From the NCBI GenBank assembly GCA_028289405.1, contig JANQPP010000109.1, positions 177,835 to 241,834 of the forward strand: a stretch of DNA of 64,000 bases. The letters are read 5' to 3'. The position numbers and the translations under genes are program-made. Under the pieces are notes generated by a model. The model did no database searches and had not been told where the DNA came from. It was given only the letters and a program-made list of their open reading frames with translations. The stretch is from Pirellulales bacterium (GTDB taxonomy: Bacteria; Planctomycetota; Planctomycetia; Pirellulales; JANQPP01). This document shows, in pieces, positions 1 to 7,522 of this stretch (position 1 is the first letter of the stretch; each line of letters starts with the position of its first letter).

Positions 1-354
1 CAGAACTCCGAAGACGGCAAAAGCGGTGACCAGCCATGAACTGAGCCAGATCGACAGCAGGGTATCGCCTCGCAAACCGGCATGTCGTCGCGGCGCGCGC
101 TGCACGGCCGTGATTCCCGCCACCACGGTCATGAACATCAGCAGAGCCACCACGACGTACCATCTCCGTAAGTGGAAGACCCATTCCAAGACCATGCCCA
201 GCAAGAGCAACTGCACGACGGTGCGAATACTGGCCCAGAAAAACTCCCGCACCAGTTCCAGCCGCAGGGCTAGGGACATCCCTCCATTGGCGAGCATTAG
301 CAGTGCCGCCACTACCAATTGCCAGGCGGTGAGGCGCAGATAGGAATCTTCCAT
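1..354 (-). CDS. fetB: FetB/YbbM-type (UPF0014) metal-export permease, C-terminus cut by window edge
   Basis: Reading the reverse strand from the ATG at 352-354 gives 118 codons with no stop before the window edge. The N-terminus resembles the UPF0014 family: a short start, then hydrophobic segments near residues 8-28, 40-56, 58-76 and 98-118. The conserved-looking stretch RTVVQLLLLGMVLEWVF near residues 44-60 is the feature that made me recognise it. Family members form the membrane part of an ABC exporter whose ATPase is FetA/YbbL; in E. coli FetAB is linked to iron export and peroxide resistance. A FetA-like ATPase lies on the same strand at 4352-5035, separated by three genes. The start is 27 bases after the stop of the histidine kinase, so the gene is probably cotranscribed with the two-component pair. 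No strong ribosome-binding site is visible. The missing C-terminal half prevents full confirmation. Confidence 0.82.
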   Translation of the reverse strand, partial: MEDSYLRLTAWQLVVAALLMLANGGMSLALRLELVREFFWASIRTVVQLLLLGMVLEWVFHLRRWYVVVALLMFMTVVAGITAVQRAPRRHAGLRGDTLLSIWLSSWLVTAFAVFGVL

Positions 355-381
355 GATACGTGGGCCCGTGGTAAAGGATTG

Positions 382-1899
382 TCAGGTCGTGGTGACAGAG
401 GAAGCATTCCTTATCTCGGGCGAAATTGCCGCCGCGGCGAACAGGATTTCCACGGTGAAATCACCCTGCGACTCCGACCTCACGCAAATTTCCCCGCCAT
501 TGAGTTCCACAAGCCGCTTCACCATCGACAGACCTAGGCCCGAGTGTTGGCCCGTCTGTTCCCGTGAGGCCGAACCCGTCCAAAAACGGTCAAACACGCG
601 GTCCGCGTCCTCGTGAGAGACTTGGCTGCCGCTGTTTCGCAGCATGAGCCGCGATTGGCCATTGGAGTTGGCCAAGCGGACCGACAAGGAACCGCACGAG
701 TCGACATGCGAAACCGCGTTGTGGAAGAGATTCCGCAGGATCATACGTAAATGCTCCGGATCGACGAGGACCATCGCCTCGTTTGCAAGATCCCAAAGGA
801 CATGCAGTCGGCGCCGTAGAGCCACCTGCTCAAAATCTTGCCAGCTCTCCCGCGCCATTAAGGTCAAGTTCACCCGCTGACGTTTGGCCACAAGCTGGTT
901 GGCATCCAGACGGGCCAGCAAGAGCAGGCTCTCGACCATTTGCTGTAACTCTTCGCAAACCGTGAGGCAGGTATTTAGGAATTCGCGGTATTCTCTAGGA
1001 CTTCTTTCCCTGGAGAGGCTAACTTCAAGATTGGAGCGAAGTCCGGCCAGTGGCGTGCGCAATTCGTGCGCCACATTCGAGCTGAACGATTTTTCCCGCA
1101 CGAAAGCCTGCTCCAAGCGGTCGAGAAGATCATTCAGCTTCGTCACAATGGGCGAGAGTTCGCGGGGCAGGTTTTCGAATTGCAGGCGGGTGGCCAGATC
1201 CCCGGCTTGGATGCGTCCGATCGACGCGCCCAGAGACTGAAGCGGCAGCAGTCCGCGCCGCACCAAATGTCTTTGTAATAGGCTGGCGATGACTGCCCCG
1301 CTCAGCGTGACGGCCGCCAGCAGCCCACGGATCCGAGACAGGACACGATCCATTTCAGCGGTGGATCGAGCGACCGTCATGACAAGGCTTGGTGGCGCGG
1401 CGTCCAGGAATTCTTCTGGAGGGGGATACGTGCCGAAACGTCTCAGCGCGTCTGCGCGATCCTCTTCATCCTCCGGATCAAAGTCATCGTGTGGCGTGAA
1501 TGTGAGGCCGCAAACTCGGCCAGCTCGGCCATCCGGCAATTCGTGAGTGCGAAACACTGGCACGTCCGTCGTGCCCGCGATTCTCACCAAATCCACGCTT
1601 CCCAAGCTTGGTGACCGGGCCACGGATTTTCCGCCCGCAATCCAAACTTGAAAATACTCTGGTTCGTCGCCTGTCAAAAATTCTTCCGGCAGGCGATCTC
1701 CCAGATCGATTTCCAACTCACCGAATTCATGTTCAAAAAGCGAGGCAACACCGTGCGCCCGAGCTTCGAGGGAGCGGTCAAATTCCTCCAACAACGCCCC
1801 TTTCACCGAGGCATACACGGCGAATCCCGAAGCCACCAACACAGCGGTCGTCGCCAATGCCGTGCTCGCGGTGAGCCGCGACCGCAAGGAGCGGGTCAT
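382..1899 (-). CDS. Sensor histidine kinase (QseC/EnvZ-like, two TM segments, HAMP)
   Basis: A 505-residue membrane sensor kinase. Transmembrane segments lie near residues 10-30 and 192-208, enclosing a periplasmic sensor region of about 160 residues with an acidic stretch (residues 138-150). A HAMP region follows (about 209-262), then the dimerisation/phosphoacceptor box VAHELRTPL with His278. The ATPase domain has an N-box (LRNLFHNAVSH, Asn394) and a G-box (GLGLSMV near 454-460). This is the typical order of an OmpR-partner class kinase. Its ATG overlaps the response regulator stop by 4 bases (ATGA), and fetB starts 27 bases after its stop, giving an RR-HK-fetB order. The signal sensed is not readable; the acidic periplasmic loop and link to a metal exporter make a cation plausible, but that is inference. 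Confidence 0.93.
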   Translation of the reverse strand: MTRSLRSRLTASTALATTAVLVASGFAVYASVKGALLEEFDRSLEARAHGVASLFEHEFGELEIDLGDRLPEEFLTGDEPEYFQVWIAGGKSVARSPSLGSVDLVRIAGTTDVPVFRTHELPDGRAGRVCGLTFTPHDDFDPEDEEDRADALRRFGTYPPPEEFLDAAPPSLVMTVARSTAEMDRVLSRIRGLLAAVTLSGAVIASLLQRHLVRRGLLPLQSLGASIGRIQAGDLATRLQFENLPRELSPIVTKLNDLLDRLEQAFVREKSFSSNVAHELRTPLAGLRSNLEVSLSRERSPREYREFLNTCLTVCEELQQMVESLLLLARLDANQLVAKRQRVNLTLMARESWQDFEQVALRRRLHVLWDLANEAMVLVDPEHLRMILRNLFHNAVSHVDSCGSLSVRLANSNGQSRLMLRNSGSQVSHEDADRVFDRFWTGSASREQTGQHSGLGLSMVKRLVELNGGEICVRSESQGDFTVEILFAAAAISPEIRNASSVTTT

Positions 1900-2570
1900 G
1901 ACGCTTCCCCCAGGTAATACCCGTGGCCACGGCGCGTGTGGATCAGCGGCTTCAAATGAGGACGTTCAATCTTTTTTCGCAGATAGCCGATGTAGACATC
2001 CACGACGTTGCTCGTGGCCGAGGAGTGAAACTCGTACACGTGCTCCCAAATATCGCCGCGCGTTACTAGTTGTCCCGCCCGCATTGCGAGGTATTCAAGC
2101 AATGCGTATTCGCGTGGCGTGAGTGAGAGTTCCTCATCACCCCGCCAGGCATGCCGCCGCACGGTGTCGACGGTCAAGTCACCAATCTCGAGCACGGGGT
2201 TCGGTGTTTCGTATTTTCGACGCACCAAGGCCCGGATGCGCGCCAGCAATTCGCTGAATTCGAACGGCTTGACTAAATAGTCGTCCGCGCCCTGGTCCAA
2301 ACCTTTCACGCGGTCCTCGACCTGATCCCGCGCCGTTAGCACTAGCACGCGAGCGGCATTTTGGTGTTGCCGCAGTTTCTTCAGGATGGACCAGCCGTCC
2401 AGCCCAGGAAGCATCAGATCGAGCACGATCACATCGTATGGAGACGATTCGGCGTACCACATCCCCTCTTGGCCATCGGCGGCGTTATCCACCGCGTAAC
2501 CCGCTTCGGCCAACCCCTGACAGACGGCGTCCCTCACGGGAGCGTAATCTTCAACGACGAGGATATGCAT
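1896..2570 (-). CDS. OmpR/PhoB-family response regulator
   Basis: A 224-residue regulator when started at the ATG at 2568-2570, which places the canonical receiver opening MHILVVED at residue 1. A longer in-frame extension to 2639 has no family resemblance and was rejected. Receiver landmarks are acidic Glu7/Asp8, phosphoacceptor Asp51 (VLDLMLPGLDG), Thr79 and Lys101 (LVKPF). The C-terminal half is a winged-helix DNA-binding domain ending with the family-typical RRGHGYYLG. It overlaps the kinase gene by 4 bases, a translationally coupled pair. A tandem 11-bp direct repeat at 2718-2739, in the region shared with the divergent gene at 2810, fits the half-site spacing bound by this family and may be its own operator. 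Confidence 0.93.
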   Translation of the reverse strand: MHILVVEDYAPVRDAVCQGLAEAGYAVDNAADGQEGMWYAESSPYDVIVLDLMLPGLDGWSILKKLRQHQNAARVLVLTARDQVEDRVKGLDQGADDYLVKPFEFSELLARIRALVRRKYETPNPVLEIGDLTVDTVRRHAWRGDEELSLTPREYALLEYLAMRAGQLVTRGDIWEHVYEFHSSATSNVVDVYIGYLRKKIERPHLKPLIHTRRGHGYYLGEAS

Positions 2571-2717
2571 GTAGCGGGTGTAGTGACGCGGAAATTGGCA
2601 TGGGTAAATCATCGCCACCCATTCAGTGTATCCCCACAAGGAATGGGATTCAAAACAGGTAAATTTGGTACCTACTTTTGATGCCGTATGGCCGTGACGC
2701 TCGAGAAATTCCGGTTC

Positions 2718-2739
2718 GTTCTCATCAAGTTCTCATGTT
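2718..2739. promoter_or_regulatory. Candidate OmpR-family operator: 11-bp tandem direct repeat
   Basis: The sequence GTTCTCATCAA is followed immediately by GTTCTCATGTT. The 7-base core TTCTCAT therefore recurs at exactly one helical turn (11 bases), the arrangement bound head-to-tail by OmpR/PhoB/PmrA-class regulators. It lies about 150 bases upstream of the response regulator start and 70 bases upstream of the oppositely oriented gene at 2810. Binding is inference from spacing and position only. Confidence 0.5.
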
Positions 2740-2809
2740 CGGCCAAGTAGGATTCGAGTGGATCTCGCGGCATCCCCGGAAATAGAGGTAGGCAACGGAG
2801 AAATTGAGG

Positions 2810-4333
2810 ATGAGCAAACACAATTGGAAACCCGGAATGGTTAGAACGTGGGCTGTTATGGCATGTTTCGCCTTGGCGGCCGGTTTGGTGGCTGGAGCGA
2901 ACCGGCCGGCGATCGCGCAGGATGCCGGGGACACCAACGACAACGGTGCAAACAACGCCGACAACGGAGACCAAGGGAACAACGGCGATGGCACGGGAAA
3001 CGACAACAACGGCGACAATAACAACAACGGGAACAACAATGATAACAACACGGTGGACAACGCCGTGGGGGGCATCGTCATCGACCCACTGGGAGTCGTG
3101 AGACGGCACGTCACGGGGGGGCAGGGGCGGTTAAACCGCATAAGACGCGCTGCTGCCTGGCGACCGGAGTCTCGTGACATTTTTCGACCCAGCGAGTGCC
3201 GCAAGGTCTCCTTGAACCGTCTGGAACAGGCCGCCCGGCAAGTCACTGAACAAGGAGGGCAGGCTCCCGAAGAGATGCTTTACTTGGCTGGCCTAACGCG
3301 CGTGGAACATGTCTTTCTGTTTCCCGAATCGGGGGACGTGGTGATCGCTGGTCCCGCCGAGGGCTGGTTTGCCGAAGCCGACGGATCGGTCTTTGGCCTC
3401 CAAAGCGGGCAACCTGTGTTGCGACTGGAAGACCTGGCGGCGGTGCTGCGAGCCATCCCACCCGAATCGAATCGCAACGCCGTGATCTCCTGTTCGATCG
3501 ACCCCACGCGCGAAGGCTTGGCCAGAATGCAGGCGTTTCTGCATAGTATTGGAGGACGCCCGCCGGCTGCCGAAGTGATCGTGCGTGGGCTGCGGGAATC
3601 TCTCGGCCCGCACGATGTGACGATTAAAGGCATTCCATCCACCACGCGGTTCGCCCAAATCCTGGTGGCGGCGGACTACCGCATGAAGCTCATCGGGATC
3701 GGGCTGGAAAGGCCCCTCGTGCGGATCAAGAGCTACGTCGATTGGGCTCGGCCCGGCAGCCGCCAGAACGCCTTGGCCCGCTGGTATTTTGTCCCAGACT
3801 ATGAATGCGTCCGCGTCAGCGAAGACGAATTGGCCCTGGAATTGGTGGGGCAAGCGGTGAAACTGATCAGCCAGGCGGAGATGGTGGACACCAGCGGCGG
3901 GCTTCAGAAATCGGCCCGTCGCGATGGAGCGAGCGAAAAATTCGTGGCGGGATTCACACGGCAGTATCCGCTGCTTGCCGAGCGAGTGCCGCTCTACGCC
4001 GAGCTGCGGAACATGATCGACCTCAGTGTCGTGGCTGCTTATTTACGACAGTATAATGCCTATGCCCGTTGCCAATGGACACCGGACTGGCTGCTGGATG
4101 AAGCTCAATTCGTCGTGAACAGCTTCTGCGCGCCCAAACAGGTCGGTACGGCCGTGACGGCTGTTTGGCGGCGGAGCCGGCTCATGACGCCGGTGGGAGG
4201 CGGCGTGCGCATCGAGCCAGCCAAGGCGTTTGACTCGGACAACCTGCTTCCGGATGAGCATCACGCGCTGTACAGCTTGCGCGGCTCCATTTCCTTGGAC
4301 ACTTCGGAAGATGCTCCCTGGTGGTGGGATTAA
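2810..4333 (+). CDS. Secreted protein with Asn/Asp/Gly tract, resembling planctomycete DUF1598 proteins
   Basis: A 507-residue predicted secreted protein. The ATG at 2810 is preceded by ACGGAG about nine bases upstream and is preferred to a TTG at 2804. Residues 10-37 form a signal peptide ending near AIAQ. Residues 38-84 are a low-complexity tract almost entirely of Asn, Asp and Gly, with no long hydrophobic segment after it. The remaining roughly 420 residues look globular; the region around residues 115-330 recalls the planctomycete DUF1598 group, an assignment from memory. Function is unknown. It sits inside the fet/two-component region on the opposite strand, ends 19 bases from the convergent end of fetA, and shares its promoter region with the response regulator. 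The Asp/Asn tract could be a flexible spacer or a weak cation-binding segment; neither can be decided here. Confidence 0.75.
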   Translation: MSKHNWKPGMVRTWAVMACFALAAGLVAGANRPAIAQDAGDTNDNGANNADNGDQGNNGDGTGNDNNGDNNNNGNNNDNNTVDNAVGGIVIDPLGVVRRHVTGGQGRLNRIRRAAAWRPESRDIFRPSECRKVSLNRLEQAARQVTEQGGQAPEEMLYLAGLTRVEHVFLFPESGDVVIAGPAEGWFAEADGSVFGLQSGQPVLRLEDLAAVLRAIPPESNRNAVISCSIDPTREGLARMQAFLHSIGGRPPAAEVIVRGLRESLGPHDVTIKGIPSTTRFAQILVAADYRMKLIGIGLERPLVRIKSYVDWARPGSRQNALARWYFVPDYECVRVSEDELALELVGQAVKLISQAEMVDTSGGLQKSARRDGASEKFVAGFTRQYPLLAERVPLYAELRNMIDLSVVAAYLRQYNAYARCQWTPDWLLDEAQFVVNSFCAPKQVGTAVTAVWRRSRLMTPVGGGVRIEPAKAFDSDNLLPDEHHALYSLRGSISLDTSEDAPWWWD

Positions 4334-4351
4334 TTGCTCTCCTCACTAAAT

Positions 4352-5035
4352 TTAATCGGATGTAGTAAGCTGGCCTGCTGCCATCTTCGCTTGGTGCTGG
4401 CCCACGCGGTCGGCCTGCCTGGCGTCATGCGTAATCCACACCCACGCGCGGGTACCAGGCAAGTCGTTCCACCAATTTGCCACCAACTGCTCAATGGCTT
4501 GACTTCCAGCCTCATCCAGTGCTGCGGTGGGCTCATCGAGCAACAACACTTCGGGTTCGAGTTGCAAAACTCTCAACAAAGATACGAATTGGGCCTCTCC
4601 ACCAGAGAGGGCCTCACGCGGTCGCGAAAGAAACTCGGCATCCCTGCCCAGCAGCCGCAAACACTCCAAAATCTTTTGGCGATCCCAGGCACATGCTTGG
4701 TTCGCACGTAGCGTGAAAGGGAAGCGCAGATTCTCCTCCACCGTCCCTTCCAGGAGCGTGGGACGCTGCTGCATGTAAACTACATGCCGACGGAAGTCGG
4801 GAATGTTGGAATCTGGCACAGGAAGCCCGTTCCATAGAATCTCGCCTTCATCCAGCGGATCCAATTGCGCCAGTGCCCGCAGTAGCAACGTCTTCCCTGA
4901 GCCTGGCGGTCCGGTCAGTGCGATCCGTTGGCTGGGCTGGATTCCCCAATCGATCCCCCGAAAGAGCCATGCGTTACTTCCTGTTGCGCGGCGTCCCGCT
5001 CCCACGGCCTGCAAAATGGGTGTTTCTGAGGACAT
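4352..5035 (-). CDS. fetA: FetA/YbbL-type ABC transporter ATPase
   Basis: A single-domain ABC ATPase of 227 residues if started at the ATG at 5033-5035; E. coli FetA is about this size, and the possible extension to 5161 is not family-like. Walker A GPPGSGKT lies at residues 42-49, a Q-loop region VYMQQRP near 86-92, the signature LSGGE at 143-147, Walker B LLLDEP at 164-169 and a switch histidine in ITHD at 203. The DEPTAALDE run and overall shortness fit the YbbL/FetA subgroup. Its permease partner appears to be the partial gene at the left window edge, on the same strand but separated by a response regulator, a kinase and an opposite-strand gene. In most genomes fetA and fetB are adjacent, so this is a rearranged locus. 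Confidence 0.82.
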   Translation of the reverse strand: MSSETPILQAVGAGRRATGSNAWLFRGIDWGIQPSQRIALTGPPGSGKTLLLRALAQLDPLDEGEILWNGLPVPDSNIPDFRRHVVYMQQRPTLLEGTVEENLRFPFTLRANQACAWDRQKILECLRLLGRDAEFLSRPREALSGGEAQFVSLLRVLQLEPEVLLLDEPTAALDEAGSQAIEQLVANWWNDLPGTRAWVWITHDARQADRVGQHQAKMAAGQLTTSD

Positions 5036-5332
5036 CAGTGCGGTTGCCGTAATAGACGGGGGATGAGTCGCGGAGCAACACCGTGCTTGTCCGCGTCGGA
5101 GGAGATTTTTCCTCACAGGAGACACGCTGCTACTTGATGCGCTTCGGTCGGACGCTTCCAATCAGTAGAAGCGGCAGGGCCATCTTTTTCCCCAAAGGTG
5201 CCCCGCTTGGAATTCTCGCGGGTTTCGGGGCTAGATTTTGCTCGAAACGCCGAATGCATACTAGGTGGTGCGCGCTGCGTGCGATTCTCGCCGGCACACC
5301 ATGTGAAGGGACTAATTCGTGACACGGGAAAA
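5036..5332. other. Divergent intergenic region between fetA and hflK
   Basis: About 300 bases between the outward-facing starts of fetA and hflK. Short open frames continue upstream from both neighbours but lack family-like sequence. I see no tRNA, convincing hairpin or repeat. It presumably carries both promoters. Confidence 0.4.
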
Positions 5333-6409
5333 ATGATGGCGAAATTTGAAATCTGGGACAAACCGCCGCGACACGGTGGGCCCTCATCTTACAAGCCGTA
5401 TTTGCCCCAAATCATCCTGGTGGTGTTGGGGATTCTGCTGCTAGGCGTGGGGAGCACGCTTTTTTACCGCGTCGAAGCCAGCGATGAAGGAGTCGTGCTC
5501 CGCTTTGGCCAGCATGTCCGCACCGTGCCGCCGGGTTTGCACTTCAAGCTTCCCTGGCCGGTGGAACAGGTTCATGCCGTGCCCGTCCAACAAATTCAGA
5601 CGCTGGAATTCGGCTTTCAGACGGAACAACCAGGCCGGGTCACGCGCTACGCTCCACAGGGCACGGATGACATCGCCGTTTCCGAAATGCTTACGGGTGA
5701 CCTGAACCTGGCGCACGTGGAGTGGATCGTGCAATACCGCGTGAAGAATTCTCTCGATTTCCTGTTCAAAATCGGTGGAACCGAATTGCCCAGCACTCAA
5801 AGGACCGCCTATGCGGGCGATAGTGCCAATCCCGCCGTCGCCGATACGGTTCGCGATGTGTCCGAGTTCGTGATGCGAAAGCTCGTGGGGGATACGACGG
5901 TGGACGCCGTGCTCACCGTGGGACGCGACCGCATTGCCTCGGATGCGAAACGGCTGACCCAAGAAATTCTCGACGGTTTTGAGTCGGGCGTGGAAATCGT
6001 GACCGTCAAGCTTCAAAGCACTTCTCCTCCGGAAGAAGTCGCCGATGCCTTTCAAAGCGTGAACCGTGCCCGCCAGAACAAAGAGCGGTCGGTCAATCTG
6101 GCGGAGGGAGAACGAAACAGCAAGATTCCCGCCGCCCGTGGGGCGCGGGATCAGGCCATTTCCGAAGCGGAAGGGTATCGTGAACGGGTAACCCGTCAGG
6201 CCCAGGGAGAAGTGAATGCCTTCCTGTCACAATTGGCCGAATACGAGAAAGCTCCGGAGATCACCAGAATCCGGCTCTATTTGCAAGCCATGGAAGAAGT
6301 GCTGGCGGCCGTACCACGAAAAACGATTGTTGATGAATCCGTTCCCAGCTTGCTGCCCATGGTCAATTTGGAAAGTGTTCCGGCGAGTGCCCGGGAGAGG
6401 AACCCATGA
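5333..6409 (+). CDS. hflK: HflK, SPFH/band-7 modulator of FtsH protease
   Basis: A 358-residue membrane protein when started at the ATG pair at 5333/5336; a longer frame to 5198 adds residues unlike the family. The N-terminus is a short cytoplasmic stretch with Pro and Gly, then a transmembrane helix near residues 25-46. The SPFH domain follows, opening with EGVVLRFGQ and PGLHFKLPWP, then a helical region rich in Ala, Glu and Arg (about 240-310). HflK partners HflC in a large membrane complex enclosing FtsH and limiting its degradation of membrane proteins. hflC follows with a 4-base ATGA overlap, confirming the pair. The N-terminal Gly-rich part is shorter than in E. coli HflK. No ftsH gene is in the window. 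Confidence 0.93.
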   Translation: MMAKFEIWDKPPRHGGPSSYKPYLPQIILVVLGILLLGVGSTLFYRVEASDEGVVLRFGQHVRTVPPGLHFKLPWPVEQVHAVPVQQIQTLEFGFQTEQPGRVTRYAPQGTDDIAVSEMLTGDLNLAHVEWIVQYRVKNSLDFLFKIGGTELPSTQRTAYAGDSANPAVADTVRDVSEFVMRKLVGDTTVDAVLTVGRDRIASDAKRLTQEILDGFESGVEIVTVKLQSTSPPEEVADAFQSVNRARQNKERSVNLAEGERNSKIPAARGARDQAISEAEGYRERVTRQAQGEVNAFLSQLAEYEKAPEITRIRLYLQAMEEVLAAVPRKTIVDESVPSLLPMVNLESVPASARERNP

Positions 6410-7416
6410 AAACTTCCTGGAAAATTCTGGCCGGCATGGCGGCAATGCTGGGCGTGATCGCCTTGTTCGCCTGTGCGTTCGTGGTGCGAGAAGGGCAGCA
6501 GGCCGTGGTGACGCAGTTTGGCCGACCGATTCGCGTGGTGACCAATGCCGGCTTGCACTTCCGGATTCCTTGGATCCAAGAGGTGAACTATCTCGAAAAG
6601 CGGCTCCTCGCCTGGGACGGAGCGCCGGAGAACATGCAGACCCGTGACAAGAAGCGGATCTTCATCGACGTTTGGGCCCGCTGGCGAATCGTCGATCCGA
6701 TGAAGTTTTTCCAGGTCGTGCGAACCCAGCAAGGGGGCCACAAAATCCTGGATGATCTCGTGGATTCGGCGGTACGCGATGTGGTCGCTCGCCATAATCT
6801 GATTGACGCGGTCCGCAGCACGACTTCGCCCTTGGAACGCACGGAGGATGAATTGCCACTGCCCGCGTCTTCCACGGATGAAGTGGTCACTGCCGGCAGG
6901 GACCGCATCGAAGCGCTGATCGTGGAGACCGCCAGCGGCGACCTTGAGGAACGGTATGGTATGGAACTCTCGGACGTGCATATCAAAAGAGTGAGCTATG
7001 TCGAATCCGTCCGGCAAACCGTCTACGAACGAATGCGTTCCGAGCGGGAACGCGTGGCGAACCTCTATCGCTCCGAGGCGATCGAGGAACAGAACCGAAT
7101 TCGCGGTTTGACCCAAAAGGAACTGGACCAAATCGAAGGTGAGATGCAACAGAAGTCCGCCGAGATTCGCGGCGCGGCGGATGCCGAGGTCATTGCTCTT
7201 ACCGCCGAGGCGTATAGCCGCGCTCCCGATTTTTTTGAATTCCTGCAACGCCTGGAGTTGAGCCGCAAGATCCTCGGGAAAGAAACGCACCTGATCCTCA
7301 CCACGGATAGCAATTTGTTGGACTTCCTCAAGAATTTCGACGACGCTCCCACTGTCCGTCGGCGTACCGATTCTCCTCCGGTCTCCACGGCTGGAGGTTC
7401 TGGCCGTGCGCCATAG
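6406..7416 (+). CDS. hflC: HflC, SPFH/band-7 modulator of FtsH protease
   Basis: A 336-residue protein starting with an ATG that overlaps the hflK stop. One transmembrane helix (about residues 8-26) is followed by an SPFH domain with EGQQAVVTQFGRPIRVV and GLHFRIPWI. The region KRIFIDVWARWRI is typical of HflC, as is the later pattern of degradation-related helices and YSRAPDFFEFLQRLE near the C-terminus. It also carries an inserted Ser/Thr-rich segment with LPLPASS around residues 149-156. It acts with HflK on FtsH. The last few residues extend into a Pro/Ser/Gly tail. A long antisense frame spanning 6277-7899 is a shadow of this gene and its neighbour. Confidence 0.93.
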   Translation: MKTSWKILAGMAAMLGVIALFACAFVVREGQQAVVTQFGRPIRVVTNAGLHFRIPWIQEVNYLEKRLLAWDGAPENMQTRDKKRIFIDVWARWRIVDPMKFFQVVRTQQGGHKILDDLVDSAVRDVVARHNLIDAVRSTTSPLERTEDELPLPASSTDEVVTAGRDRIEALIVETASGDLEERYGMELSDVHIKRVSYVESVRQTVYERMRSERERVANLYRSEAIEEQNRIRGLTQKELDQIEGEMQQKSAEIRGAADAEVIALTAEAYSRAPDFFEFLQRLELSRKILGKETHLILTTDSNLLDFLKNFDDAPTVRRRTDSPPVSTAGGSGRAP

Positions 7417-7522
7417 GTTGCACGTTCCTCGTTTGTCACGCCCGTCTTCGACCCGCCTCACCTTTCCATCGCCCATACTTACCGATCCGCATCCCGCCTT
7501 TTTTCTGCTAACAGGGGTAAAA

